From Streptomyces melanogenes (GTDB taxonomy: Bacteria; Actinomycetota; Actinomycetes; Streptomycetales; Streptomycetaceae), in contig NZ_BMTS01000019.1 in the NCBI RefSeq assembly GCF_014649795.1, positions 1-64,000 on the forward strand: a DNA stretch of 64,000 nucleotides, written 5' to 3'. This document shows positions 1 through 8,600 of the stretch, in pieces; the stretch's first letter is position 1; each line of letters begins with the position of its first letter. The position numbers were made by a program, and so were the translations under genes. The notes below the pieces were generated by a model. The model was not told where the DNA came from and made no database searches. It saw only the letters and a list, made by a program, of their open reading frames with translations.

Positions 1-378
1 GAACTCCTCAGCCACTACGCCAGGTTCACGATGGTGATCAAGCGCGCGCACGCCGACCGTCGCGGCTGGGACTACGACTGGGCCGAGTGGAGCGCCGTTC
101 TGACACGGGTCAGCCTGATCGCTCCCGCGGAGGTCGCGGCAGAGGTCGACCGCTTTGGCCAGTCGGTCGACCGCTTCTTGGACCGCGTCGCGCGAGACGT
201 CGATCCAGTCCGTACGCCGCTCGGTGAAGAGGAGTTCCGGGAGGCCGGTGCGCAGGTGGCTCAGGCGCAGATATGCCTGGTCAACGCGATGCGGCGGTCG
301 CTGGGAGGGAGACAGAAGGCGCTGGCCTTCTGGATTGGAGGGTCACACGCCGGCCCAGAGATTCACGGATCGCTGTAG
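1..378 (+). CDS. Partial hypothetical protein (5' end off-window)
   Basis: The reading frame is open from the first base of the window to a TAG at 376-378, so the true start may lie upstream; the first in-window ATG is at 31 (115 residues). The product is helical and acidic, with a DRFGQSVDRFLDRVARDVD segment and no membrane span or known motif. I do not recognise the family. The C-terminus (GGSHAGPEIHGSL) meets an IS21 istB relic on the opposite strand, so the 3' end may have been changed by an insertion. Confidence 0.5.
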   Translation, partial: ELLSHYARFTMVIKRAHADRRGWDYDWAEWSAVLTRVSLIAPAEVAAEVDRFGQSVDRFLDRVARDVDPVRTPLGEEEFREAGAQVAQAQICLVNAMRRSLGGRQKALAFWIGGSHAGPEIHGSL

Positions 379-429
379 CGATCGCAACCATTCGTTGATG
401 ACGGCGATGGTGACCGTCGCCTCGTAGCG

Positions 430-695
430 GACCGCCAATGCAGAAGTTCTCCCGGCGGCCGATCCATTCGAGGGTTATGAGCGCGTCCTGCGTGGGGCGG
501 GGAATGGACGACCTTCATCTCGTCCCAGTCACCGAAGGTCTTTCCTGTGGGGAAGCCGGCCCGTTGGCGGCGGGTGTGGAGGTTGGCCCGGTCCCGTCCG
601 GCGGCTTCCTCGGCCAGCGGGACGCGGACGACCTCGGCGGGCTCCCTTCTCTGTGCCTTGGCCGTGGGAATGAGATCGGCCCAGGCTGTCCCGTG
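430..695 (-). pseudogene. istB relic (IS21-family helper ATPase), frameshifted
   Basis: Minus-strand translation gives AQRREPAEVVRVPLAEEAAG, then RAGFPTGKTFGDWDE, in one frame. It continues after a frameshift near 500 as SSIPRPTQDALITLEWIG and RRENFCIGGP in another. These segments match the N-terminal half of actinobacterial IS21 IstB up to the glycines just before the P-loop. The Walker motifs and everything beyond are missing, and no istA is nearby. It is therefore a truncated, frameshifted fragment with no expected function. Family assignment is from remembered IstB sequences. Confidence 0.75.
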
Positions 696-700
696 TGGAT

Positions 701-1008
701 CACCGGGTCGCTGGTCCGGTCGTGTCGTTGACTGTTGTGTGGTGGTCGCGGATCGAGCTGCTGTGTGCGGCCCGGACTGCGTGGTGTGGCGGGCGGTGGT
801 GTGATCGCCGGCAGATGGTCGGGGCGATTGCGGGGAAGTACCGCACGGGCTCGGTCTGGGGGGCTGTGCCTTGCGGGTTCGGTTCGTGGAAGGGCGTCTG
901 CACCCGCTTGCGGTCAGCCGGCGGAGTCCTGTCACCAGCTGTGTTGCCGCTGCCCCTGGAGAGCTGTTCCCGGGGCTGTGTCTGATTTCCCAGCTAACTG
1001 ACGGAGCA
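701..1008. other. Non-coding stretch, no gene seen
   Basis: About 300 bases of G/C-rich sequence. Six-frame reading gives only short Arg/Pro/Cys-rich frames without conserved motifs. It lies between the istB relic and the 3' end of the J-domain gene and is probably debris from insertion-sequence decay. Confidence 0.4.
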
Positions 1009-1485
1009 TCAGGATGGCTGCCGGGTGGGTGAAGCGGGGGACTGGACGGTCTGGTAGGCGTGCTCGAGGAGTTTGAAGACTTCCTCATCTCCGTGTGCAA
1101 GGTCGGGGTGCCAGCGTGTCGCCGCTTTGCGGTACAGGTGCTTGGCCCCTGCCGTGGAGTCTGGTGCGTGTCCGGCGAGTTCGACGAGGAGTGACTGGGC
1201 GGTGGCTCTGGGGAGCGGGTGGAGGGGGCTGATGCTGCGGAACACCGCCCGGTACCAGGTCAGCTTCAGCGCCTTCGCCCGCTCGGTCTCGGCTCGCCGG
1301 CGCCGGACCGAGAGTTCTTCGGGCCCGACCCGGGAGCGCCAGGCAGCCTGTTTGCAGGCGTCCGAGCACCATCTGGGTGCGGGGCCGCGGCGTCGGGGGC
1401 GGTTCCACTGCATCTCGCACCACCCGCACACCAGCCGCTGCACCCCGGGCTGCATCCCGGGCACCGAACGCTCCGCCCGCGCCAT
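1009..1485 (-). CDS. Zinc-ribbon plus DnaJ-like J-domain small protein
   Basis: 158 residues. The N-terminal third has a four-cysteine cluster, CGWCEMQW followed by RWCSDACKQAAWRSR, typical of small treble-clef/zinc-ribbon modules. The C-terminal half holds LYRKAATRWHPDLAHGDEE followed by VFKLLEHAYQTV, the signature of helices II-III of a J-domain with the diagnostic HPD tripeptide. J-domains stimulate Hsp70 (DnaK) ATPase, so this could be a substrate-specific co-chaperone; that role is inferred. The ATG at 1485 follows a purine-rich GGCAGGGAAGG. The first of four ACTCGTAACACG-like boxes lies about 30 bp upstream of the start, which suggests regulated expression. The ribbon resembles those in the proteins at 2347 and 17941. 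Confidence 0.75.
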   Translation of the reverse strand: MARAERSVPGMQPGVQRLVCGWCEMQWNRPRRRGPAPRWCSDACKQAAWRSRVGPEELSVRRRRAETERAKALKLTWYRAVFRSISPLHPLPRATAQSLLVELAGHAPDSTAGAKHLYRKAATRWHPDLAHGDEEVFKLLEHAYQTVQSPASPTRQPS

Positions 1486-1515
1486 ACGCCTTCCCTGCCT
1501 CTTGAGGACCCTTTA

Positions 1516-1732
1516 ACTCGTAACGTGGTCGCAAGGCTTCAGGGCACTGGAAGCCGAGGCAGGTCACCTTTTCGTGTTACGGGTTCGCCTCCGGTCTGCG
1601 TGCGCGAAATCCCGGTGATGCCGGGGATCGAGCAGGGGCAGGGGCGCGAGTGCACAAGAGCCGTGTTACGAGTAGGACGGGTGAGTGGCGGCCCCGCGAT
1701 ACACCTACGCTTCCCGCGAAACTCGTAACACG
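1516..1732. promoter_or_regulatory. Four copies of an ACTCGTAACACG-like operator box
   Basis: A 12-bp motif occurs at 1516-1527 (ACTCGTAACGTG, plus), 1573-1584 (minus, as CGTGTTACGGGT), 1662-1673 (minus, CGTGTTACGAGT) and 1721-1732 (ACTCGTAACACG, plus). The first and third occurrences are arranged as inverted partners of the second and fourth. The A/T core (GTTAC/GTAAC) stands out in this G/C-rich DNA. The cluster lies directly upstream of the zinc-ribbon/J-domain gene and looks like a paired operator or a remnant of a repeat-based control region. The protein that would bind it is unknown. Confidence 0.5.
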
Positions 1733-1932
1733 CCGTGCGCCTTGCCACGGCCCAGCCCATGACAGCCAGCCCAAGCCACCGGAGGACGACTCGCGCCCCC
1801 GCTCCACCACCTGACCTGGCTGCTTGCCGGGAAGCGTCAGGACACGACCACTCAGCCCGTCGGCTGGCTCTTGCGGACATGGGCGCTCGATGGCACCTGG
1901 GAGCGATGGCTTGCTGCGAGCGGTTGGGGGGC

Positions 1933-2030
1933 ACGGCTACGGCTAGCCGTGCTGGTCATGGGTTTCGTTATGGCTGGGCGTGAGGCTCCTCGGCGGCACA
2001 CGGTGTGCACGGTCGGCCTGTCTGCTGCAG
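1933..2030 (+). repeat. Decayed copy of the 5' end of the gene at 2347
   Basis: Bases from about 1933 (ACGGCTAGCCGTGCTGGTCA) align with those from about 2311 (ACGGCTGCCCGTGCTGGTCG). The match continues through GTTATGGCTG.GCGTGAGG and on to TCTGCTG near 2028 and 2404. In translation, MAGREAPRRHTVCTVGLSA parallels MAVREGLRLCRMCSADVSA. Similarity fades after about 100 bp and the first cysteine is lost. It looks like a duplicated gene start that has degraded. The rest of the 1486-2346 interval holds the operator boxes and no convincing gene. Confidence 0.5.
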
Positions 2031-2346
2031 GGGCTCGGCTCATCGCCGGCACGGCATGGCCGGGCGGCATACGGGTGTCCCGCGTGCGGCGGGCTGGCCC
2101 TGGGCCCCTGGTACGGGTCCCTCGGGTGCGGCGGCTACGGAGTGCATGTCACCTCGTGCAGGGTCGGATGTTCCGGCTCGGTATCAGTCTGTGGGTACGC
2201 CAAACCGAGGTTCAGCAATCAGGTCGGTTGCCTCCCTCCGCCCGCCCGCCGGTCGTCAGGCATGTGGGTCAGGTGGCCCTGGAGACATCGGCGGATAGTC
2301 ACTCTGGGGGCTGTTACGGCTGCCCGTGCTGGTCGTTGGTGTGGTT

Positions 2347-3081
2347 ATGGCTGTGCGTGAGGGTCTTCGTCTCTGCAGGATGTGTTCCGCCGATGTGTCT
2401 GCTGGTGTGGGGTATCTCGTGGTGGGTACGTCGCGGGAGGGTCGGCGGAGGGTGTTCGGCCGGTTTTTGATCTGTGAGGGCTGTTACGTCAGGGGTGCTC
2501 CTGATCCGGTCACGGGGCTGTCCCGCCCGGACGCCGCACGGCAGGCAGGCGGGGTGCGGTGGTTCGAACTGCTGGGCCGGGGACCGGCCCTTGCGCCTGA
2601 GCCGTGTGTGGGCTGCGGCCTGGTCGTGGTCCGGCGCGCGGAGGCCTTGCTGAAGGGGGTCACCTGCTCGCGGGCATGCCGCACGTCCCTCACGCGTAAG
2701 CGTCACGGTGGCCGGGGTTCGGGCCGGCCGTGCGGCAGTTGCGGGCAGCCCGTGACGGTTGGGCGTGCGGATTCTGTCTACTGTGACGCGCGCTGCCGGC
2801 AAAAGGCCTACCGGCGCCGCAAGGCCCGGCGGATCCCGGATGCGGGCGGGGGTGGGGAATTGCTGGCGGCGCTGGCCCCGTTCGTTGTCGCGCCGGGTCG
2901 GGGGATCTCGAAGGCGCTCTACAAGGCGTTGTACAGCCTGCATGTCGCGCACCAGGGTGGCCACGGTCAACAGGAGCCTCTCGCTCGGCTGACTGCTATG
3001 GATCCCGAGCGGGTCAGGCTCCCGGACACGCAGGAGGGCCGCCGGCTCCGGGCCGCCCTGCGTGGCATGCGTGGCGTCTGA
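2347..3081 (+). CDS. Multi-zinc-cluster protein of unknown function
   Basis: About 244 residues, taking the ATG at 2347 (MAVREGLRLCRMCSADVSAG); a GTG at 2326 is an alternative. Four Cys clusters are visible: LCRMC (partner FLICEGC), EPCVGCGLVVV (partner TCSRAC), PCGSCGQPV and YCDARCRQKAYRRRKARR. The last resembles the ribbon of the XRE protein at 17941. The basic tail (RQKAYRRRKARR) suggests nucleic-acid binding. The C-terminal region (ALAPFVVAPGRGISKALYKA) is a small helical domain. This is probably a DNA/RNA-binding or regulatory protein; the specific function is unknown. A degraded copy of its first codons lies upstream. Confidence 0.7.
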   Translation: MAVREGLRLCRMCSADVSAGVGYLVVGTSREGRRRVFGRFLICEGCYVRGAPDPVTGLSRPDAARQAGGVRWFELLGRGPALAPEPCVGCGLVVVRRAEALLKGVTCSRACRTSLTRKRHGGRGSGRPCGSCGQPVTVGRADSVYCDARCRQKAYRRRKARRIPDAGGGGELLAALAPFVVAPGRGISKALYKALYSLHVAHQGGHGQQEPLARLTAMDPERVRLPDTQEGRRLRAALRGMRGV

Positions 3082-3219
3082 TCCCCGCCAACCGGTTCGG
3101 CCACGGGGGAGGTTCCCTGCTTGCTGGCGTGGTGGTGAGCGGGGATTTCGCCGTACCGGGGCGTCAGGGTTGGTGCACGATGCTGGGGCGTGTGTCGGAA
3201 GTGCTCTAGGTTGGCTGGC

Positions 3220-3741
3220 GTGAGTGGGCGGGGGCGGAGTTATAGGTACGTCGGACCGGTCGAGCTGAAGACCGCGGTCCGGCCTGGTGACGGCGGGCGT
3301 CGGATCGGCTCGGCGGCTGACTTCGGCGGCTGGATCGTGGAGCAATCGGCGGCGGAGCTGGCTGAACCGTTCACCTTCGTGGTCCGTATGGATGGTGTGC
3401 TTCGGCTGGCGCCGCGACGAAGCGAGCACGTGGGCTGCGCCGGCGGAGGCCTGGTCCTGAGCGCCGGAGAGATCAGCTTCATATGCGAGGCAGACCGATG
3501 GACCGTGGGAGAGGTCAGCAACCAGTCCACCGGATACTGCCCGGACGTCACTTCCTGGTCGGCTGTCGCCCGTGCCCTGGACGACGTAGAACTTGGGCGG
3601 CCCTCCGGTTTCACCCACGAGGTGGTCTTCCGGCGGTGCCCCGACTGTCAGGAGCACAACATCGTGCGCGAGGACGACTTCGTCTGCGTCTTCTGCGACA
3701 GCGATCTGCCCGCGGCGTGGAACGTGGATCCCATCGCGTGA
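3220..3741 (+). CDS. Conserved hypothetical with C-terminal zinc ribbon
   Basis: About 173 residues from GTG 3220 (VSGRGRSYRYVGPVELK); an in-frame GTG at 3190 is an alternative. The body is beta-rich. The segment VGEVSNQSTGYCPDVTSWSA leads to a C-terminal ribbon, RRCPDCQEHNIVREDDFVC, followed by VFCDSDLP. I recall this GYCPD...CPxC...CxFC arrangement as a recurring uncharacterised family in streptomycetes. The zinc ligands are probably C-x2-C / C-x2-C. No enzymatic motif is seen. It stands alone between the Cys-cluster gene and the hemerythrin gene. The long antisense frame over it is a codon-bias shadow. Confidence 0.75.
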   Translation: MSGRGRSYRYVGPVELKTAVRPGDGGRRIGSAADFGGWIVEQSAAELAEPFTFVVRMDGVLRLAPRRSEHVGCAGGGLVLSAGEISFICEADRWTVGEVSNQSTGYCPDVTSWSAVARALDDVELGRPSGFTHEVVFRRCPDCQEHNIVREDDFVCVFCDSDLPAAWNVDPIA

Positions 3742-3944
3742 CCGCCGAGGGTCGGAACGGCCGATGACCCGCCTCTGGACACCGAACCCTCGGTCGTCGA
3801 GGACCCGTTCCCGGCATCGCGCCGCGTCTGGCACGCGAAGTCCGGGCGTTCCGGGCGGGGCCTGCCCGGGTGTGTCCGCCTGACGCCTTCATCAGGCAAG
3901 TCGGGTGCAAGTGGCCTGCAATCGGACTCCGAAGACTGGGAGGC

Positions 3945-4628
3945 ATGACCACGAACGACGTTGTAGATTCCGCTGCCCACGCTTACACCCGCGAAATGGC
4001 GATGATCCACCAGGTGTTCCGCCGCGAGTCGCGGCTGCTTGCCGAACTCGTGCAGGACGTCCAGCCCGCCGACACGGCACGCGCCCGGATCCTTGCTGAG
4101 CACTGGCGGCTCTACACCATCGGGCTGCACGCCCATCACACCGGTGAGGACGAGGTGCTCTGGCCCGTGCTGCTGCCCCATCTGGATCTCGATGCCGAGC
4201 ACGTGCTCGCGATGGAGGCGCAGCACCACGAGCTCAGCGAGGGCATCAGTGAGGTCCGGGTGCTGATGGACCGTTGGCAGGCGCGGGCTCTGGCGGAGGA
4301 CCGGGACGAGCTGGTCGAGGCCTTGCACCGGCACCACCGGCAGCTGTCTGCCCATCTCGACGCGGAAGAGCGGGAGGTCATGCCGCTGGTCGCGCTCCAC
4401 GTGACCGAGGAGCAGTGGCGTGCCGTCGGGGAGCGGGGCCTCGCCGAGACGCCCCGCAACCGGCTGATGATCGCCTTGGGCGCCATTCTGGAGGACAGCT
4501 CACCCGAGGAACGCCTGGAGTTCCTCACCCGTCTGCCGGTCCCGGCGCGGGTGCTCTGGAAACTGCTCGGGCAGCGCCAGTACCGCCGTGATACCAGGCG
4601 GATCCGCGGTCGGCGCGCCACCGCATGA
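3945..4628 (+). CDS. Hemerythrin-domain (HHE) protein
   Basis: 227 residues from ATG 3945, preceded by a GGGAGG-like site. It is a four-helix HHE cation-binding protein. Candidate iron ligands are the His in HQVFRRES, the HAHHTGEDEVLWP block, the MEAQHHEL block and the HRHHRQLSAHLDAEEREVMP block. Hemerythrin-like proteins bind O2, NO or iron and often act in redox sensing or iron handling. The C-terminal half (LMIALGAILEDSSPEERLEF, then VLWKLLGQRQY) is typical of the streptomycete variety. The gene for a flavin/F420-type oxidoreductase starts 80 bp downstream on the same strand, so they may be co-transcribed. Confidence 0.85.
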   Translation: MTTNDVVDSAAHAYTREMAMIHQVFRRESRLLAELVQDVQPADTARARILAEHWRLYTIGLHAHHTGEDEVLWPVLLPHLDLDAEHVLAMEAQHHELSEGISEVRVLMDRWQARALAEDRDELVEALHRHHRQLSAHLDAEEREVMPLVALHVTEEQWRAVGERGLAETPRNRLMIALGAILEDSSPEERLEFLTRLPVPARVLWKLLGQRQYRRDTRRIRGRRATA

Positions 4629-4708
4629 GCCCGTCCGCCCGGTCCCTTCAGGCGGGCGGACGCTCCCGGCCACCTCGCCCCTCCCGTACCGATCGAGGAG
4701 TTCCACCG

Positions 4709-5623
4709 ATGCGCATCGGATTCTCCGTCCCGCAGTTCGGCCCGTTCGCCGACCCCCATCGCTCGGCCGGCCTGTGTACGGCCCTGGAAGCACTCGGCTG
4801 CGACAGCCTCTGGGCGGCCGACCGGCTCCTGGCCCCGATCGTCCCGCCCGGCGGGTACCCGGGCGGGAAGCCGATGCCCGTGCGGTACGGCACCCATCTC
4901 GACCCGCTGCTCGCGCTGGGCGCGGCGGCCGCGGCGACCGGGCGGGTACGCCTGGGCAGCAGCACGCTCAACGCCCTGTGGCAGCCGCCCCTCGTGCTCG
5001 CCCGGGCCCTGACGACCCTCGATCTGATCAGCCGCGGCCGTCTGGAGGTAGGCCTCGGCCTGGGCTGGATGCAGGAGGAGTACGAGGCCGCCGGGGTGCC
5101 GTGGCGGGGGCGCGGCGCCCGGCTGGAGGAGACCCTCGACGTCCTGGAGGCCGTATGGGGGTCCGGGACCGTCGTGCACAGGGGCGCCCTGTGGAGGATC
5201 ACCGAATCGACCGTGCTGCCCAAACCGCGTCAGAGGCCGCGGCCACCCATCCTGCTGGGCGGCTTCACCGCGGCTGCTCTGGAGCGGGTCGGCCGGCGTG
5301 CGGATGGATGGCTAGGGGCGTCGATGCCGCTGCCCTTCTTCCACGGTCTGTGGGCGGTGGCCGTCGAGGCCGCCGAGCGGGCGGGACGCGACCCGGCGGT
5401 ACTGCGCCGGGTGTTCCGCGTGAACCCCGCCGTCACCGCGACGGAGGCCGCGGCCGGGGAGACCCATCAGCGCGGGACCGTGCGCCAAATCTGCGATCAC
5501 CTGCGGCTGATGTGCGCGGCGGACACCGATGAGGTGCTGGTGGACCTTCAGTTGACGACGGACTCCCCTGACGAGTTCCTCGATCTGGCAGCACGGTTCG
5601 CGGCCGAACTGAGCGGGAGCTGA
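4709..5623 (+). CDS. LLM-class flavin/F420-dependent oxidoreductase
   Basis: 304 residues from ATG 4709, with a GAGGAG site nine bases upstream; the longer frame upstream is not needed. Luciferase-like TIM-barrel features are MRIGFSVPQFGPFADP, SLWAADRLLAP, TGRVRLGSSTLN, RLEVGLGLGWMQEEYEAAG and PPILLGGFTAAALERVGRRA, which ends in the family-typical GRRADGW. Such enzymes use F420H2 or FMNH2 to reduce or oxygenate small molecules; the substrate is unknown. The length is normal for the TIGR03619-like group. The gene ends 12 bp from the convergent SARP-ATPase gene. Confidence 0.88.
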   Translation: MRIGFSVPQFGPFADPHRSAGLCTALEALGCDSLWAADRLLAPIVPPGGYPGGKPMPVRYGTHLDPLLALGAAAAATGRVRLGSSTLNALWQPPLVLARALTTLDLISRGRLEVGLGLGWMQEEYEAAGVPWRGRGARLEETLDVLEAVWGSGTVVHRGALWRITESTVLPKPRQRPRPPILLGGFTAAALERVGRRADGWLGASMPLPFFHGLWAVAVEAAERAGRDPAVLRRVFRVNPAVTATEAAAGETHQRGTVRQICDHLRLMCAADTDEVLVDLQLTTDSPDEFLDLAARFAAELSGS

Positions 5624-5635
5624 GCGCGGCGCCTG

Positions 5636-8600
5636 CTATGCGGACTCCGCAGGCAGTCCGGCCAAGGCTGCCTGGGCGGCTTGCGCCCAGTGGGGCGAGT
5701 CCCACGCCGCGGCCACCCGCGCGGCTTCCAAGTGGTGGCATCGGGCCTGGACCGGCCGGCCCAGGAAGGCGGCGAGTTCACCGAGGGTCTGCGCAATGGG
5801 CCGGAAGACGAGGCTGAGGCTGCTCGCTCCGCCCGCCAGCCCTTGGAGGGGCAGCAGATCCCGGTAGACCTCGTCGGCCGTTTCCCGGTCGCCGAAGGCG
5901 ACGGCCGCCGCGCCGCGCAGGCCGGCCAGGATGCCGTAGGCGAAGTCGGGCAGGAGCGGGACGCGCTGGTCGAAGACGTCACGGGCTTCCTCGGGACGGC
6001 CGGCGGCGAGCAGTGCGAGCGCGGTGAGGGATTCGTTGTGCGGCCGGTACTGCTCCCACACCGCGAGCAGTACTGGAAGGACCTCGCCGAGCCGGCCCTG
6101 CTGCAGTCGGATGCAGCCCACGGCCAGCCCGGCCAGCCCGCTGAGGTCCACGGCTCCGCGGGCCCGCAGTTCCGCCACCGCCGAACCCAGCTCCTCCTCA
6201 GCCTCGGTGAAGCGCCCCCGGGCCATCGCGAGCATGGGGCGGCGCAGCCTGGCCACCGCGAACATGCCCTGGAGTCCGTACGTACGGGCGATCTCGTCGG
6301 CCCGTACGAGGCACTGCTCCATCCCCGACGGGTCGTTGCGGGCGGCTGCGAGGCGGGCGGCGGTGTAAGCACTCATCCAGGAGTACTCGGGGCTGTCCTG
6401 GGAGGCCGCCACCTCGGCCAGTTCCTCGTGGAGCTCCAGGTAGGCGTCGGGCGCGAGTTCGCAGTCGATCCGGCGCAGCAGCGAGGTGAGGGTGAGGCCC
6501 CGCAGACGCGGCTCGCCCATCGCGCGGCCGAGTTCCACGGCCTGCCGTGCCACGGTTACGGCACGGGGGTCCGCGTCGTCGTGTGCGTCGGCGAACTGGT
6601 CGAGAAGGAGACACCTCTGGCGGTCGGTCAGGCCACCGGTCTCGAGCAGCCTTCCGAGCTCCTCGAGGGCCTCGGTGTCGGACGCCGCGTACGCGCGGAC
6701 GCGCCAGGGCGTCGGTTCGGTCCATGTCGTGTAGGCGGCAATCAGCAGATCGGCGCGGCCCGACGACCGGGCCACCCTGACGGCCTGCTGCTGGGCCTCA
6801 CGGGCCTGTACGACGGCGCCCATTCGGATCCGGCAGTCGACCAGCTGGCCCAGCAGCAACACCTGCAACAGGGCGGGGTCCTGCTCGGCGAAGGCCGCCG
6901 GATGGTCCGCCAGCAGGCCGAGGGCCGCGTGCAGGAGGTCTTCTGCGTTCTGCGGCGCGTAGCGGCGTACGGCCTGTTCGCAGGCGAGCCGGGCGTGATG
7001 GACGGCGAGCCGCGCGTCGGCGGTCACGACCGTGGCCGCCCGCAGCAGGTGGTGGGCGGTGGCGGCGACGTCGTCGGAGCCGAGAGCGATCAGGCTCCGG
7101 CCGAGCCGGGAATGCATCCGGGCCAGGCGCAGCCGGGTGAGGTCGGCTTCCAGGGCGTCGCGTACGAGGGCGTGGCTGAAGCGGACCGTGCCGGGACACG
7201 GCTCGGTGAGCAGTCCGGCGGTGACACCGGCCTCCAGGGCGTCGAGGAGCTGATCGGCATCACTGTCCGAGGCATGGACCAGGAGAGCGACCGGTGCCTC
7301 GCGTCCGGCCACGGCGGCCAGGCGCAATCCGGCCGTCACGGTCGGCGCGAGCAGGGCCAGCCGTCGCCGCAGCACGTCCTGGACCCCCTGCGGGATGCGC
7401 TCCAGCGCCTGCTGTTCGCCCTCACTGACCAGGAGCAGCGAACTCTCGTGCAGGTAGAAGGGGTTGCCCCCGGCCCGTTGCGCCAGAGTCGTCGCGGCCC
7501 GGTCGGTCATGCCGGTCGCGACGCGGCGCAGCAATGCCGTCGCCTGGGCGTCCGAGAGCCCGCCCAGGGCCAGGCGCACGGGAGAGCAGGGCGCCAGGCG
7601 TGCCATTGCCTCGGTCAGATCCCCCTCGCCGGTGCGGTACGAGCCGACCAGGAGCAGCGATGCGTCGCGCAGCTGTTCGGCGCAGAGCAGGAACAGCTCG
7701 ATGCTTTCCCGGTCGCCCCAGTGCAGGTCGTCCAGGACGATCGCCAGCGGCTGCCGCCGGGCGGTGTCCCGGAGCCAGCCGAGGAGAGCCCGGTGCAGGC
7801 GGAAGCGCCGTGCCGGGCTGCCGTCCGTCTGCGCCGTGGTGCCGGGGGCCAGGAGCGGGGCGAGCTCGTCGGCGTAGGCTCCCGGTGGGGCGGCGCGTGC
7901 GAGATCCGGCAGCATGTCGAACCAGGCCCGGCCGGGCGGGGCGCCCTCGGTCTCCGGGCACTGTCCTGAGCCGACCAGCCAGCCTTGTCCGGGCAGTTGG
8001 CGCAGGGCGGCCTCCAGGAGGCTGGACTTGCCGATACCGGCCTCACCGGAGACGAGGACCACCTGGGCCCGGCCGGTGCGTGCCCGGTCCGCCGCGGCGG
8101 CGAGCGAGGCCAGTTCTCCGTCGCGGCCCAGGAGCCGGTCGGCCGTCAGCACCGTGGGCGCGGCCGGCGTCCGGGGCCGGGCGGCCGTGGCCGGGTGCTC
8201 CACCGGCTTCAGGGCGGGGGCCGTGTCCGTGCGTACGGGGGACGCGGCGGGGGCTGTCGTCGACCGGTGGAGCAGGTCGAGGCGCTGGTGCAGGAGGGCC
8301 TGTTCGAGTTCCAGCAGGGAGGGCCCGGGCTCGACGCCGAGTTCCTCGCCGAGGACGTGCCGGGCCTGGCGCAGCGCGGCCAGGGCGTCGCCCTGGCGGT
8401 CACGGGCCCACAGCGCCAGGGCCAGCAGCCGCCAGCCCTCCTCGTGCAGGGGCTGCTCCGTGGTCAGGGCGCTGGCGTCGGCGACCGCTTGTGCGGCCTT
8501 TCCGCAGGCGAGGCGCGCGGCGGCCAGCCGTTCGCGGGCACTGCGGTGCAGCTCCTCCAAGCGGGTGCGTTCGCTCGCGGTCCACGGCTCGTCCGCGAAT

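Noticed and set aside
2314-3834. 506-codon minus-strand frame
   Set aside because: It is antisense to two genes with better motifs and lacks conserved content; long antisense frames are expected with strong G/C third-position bias.
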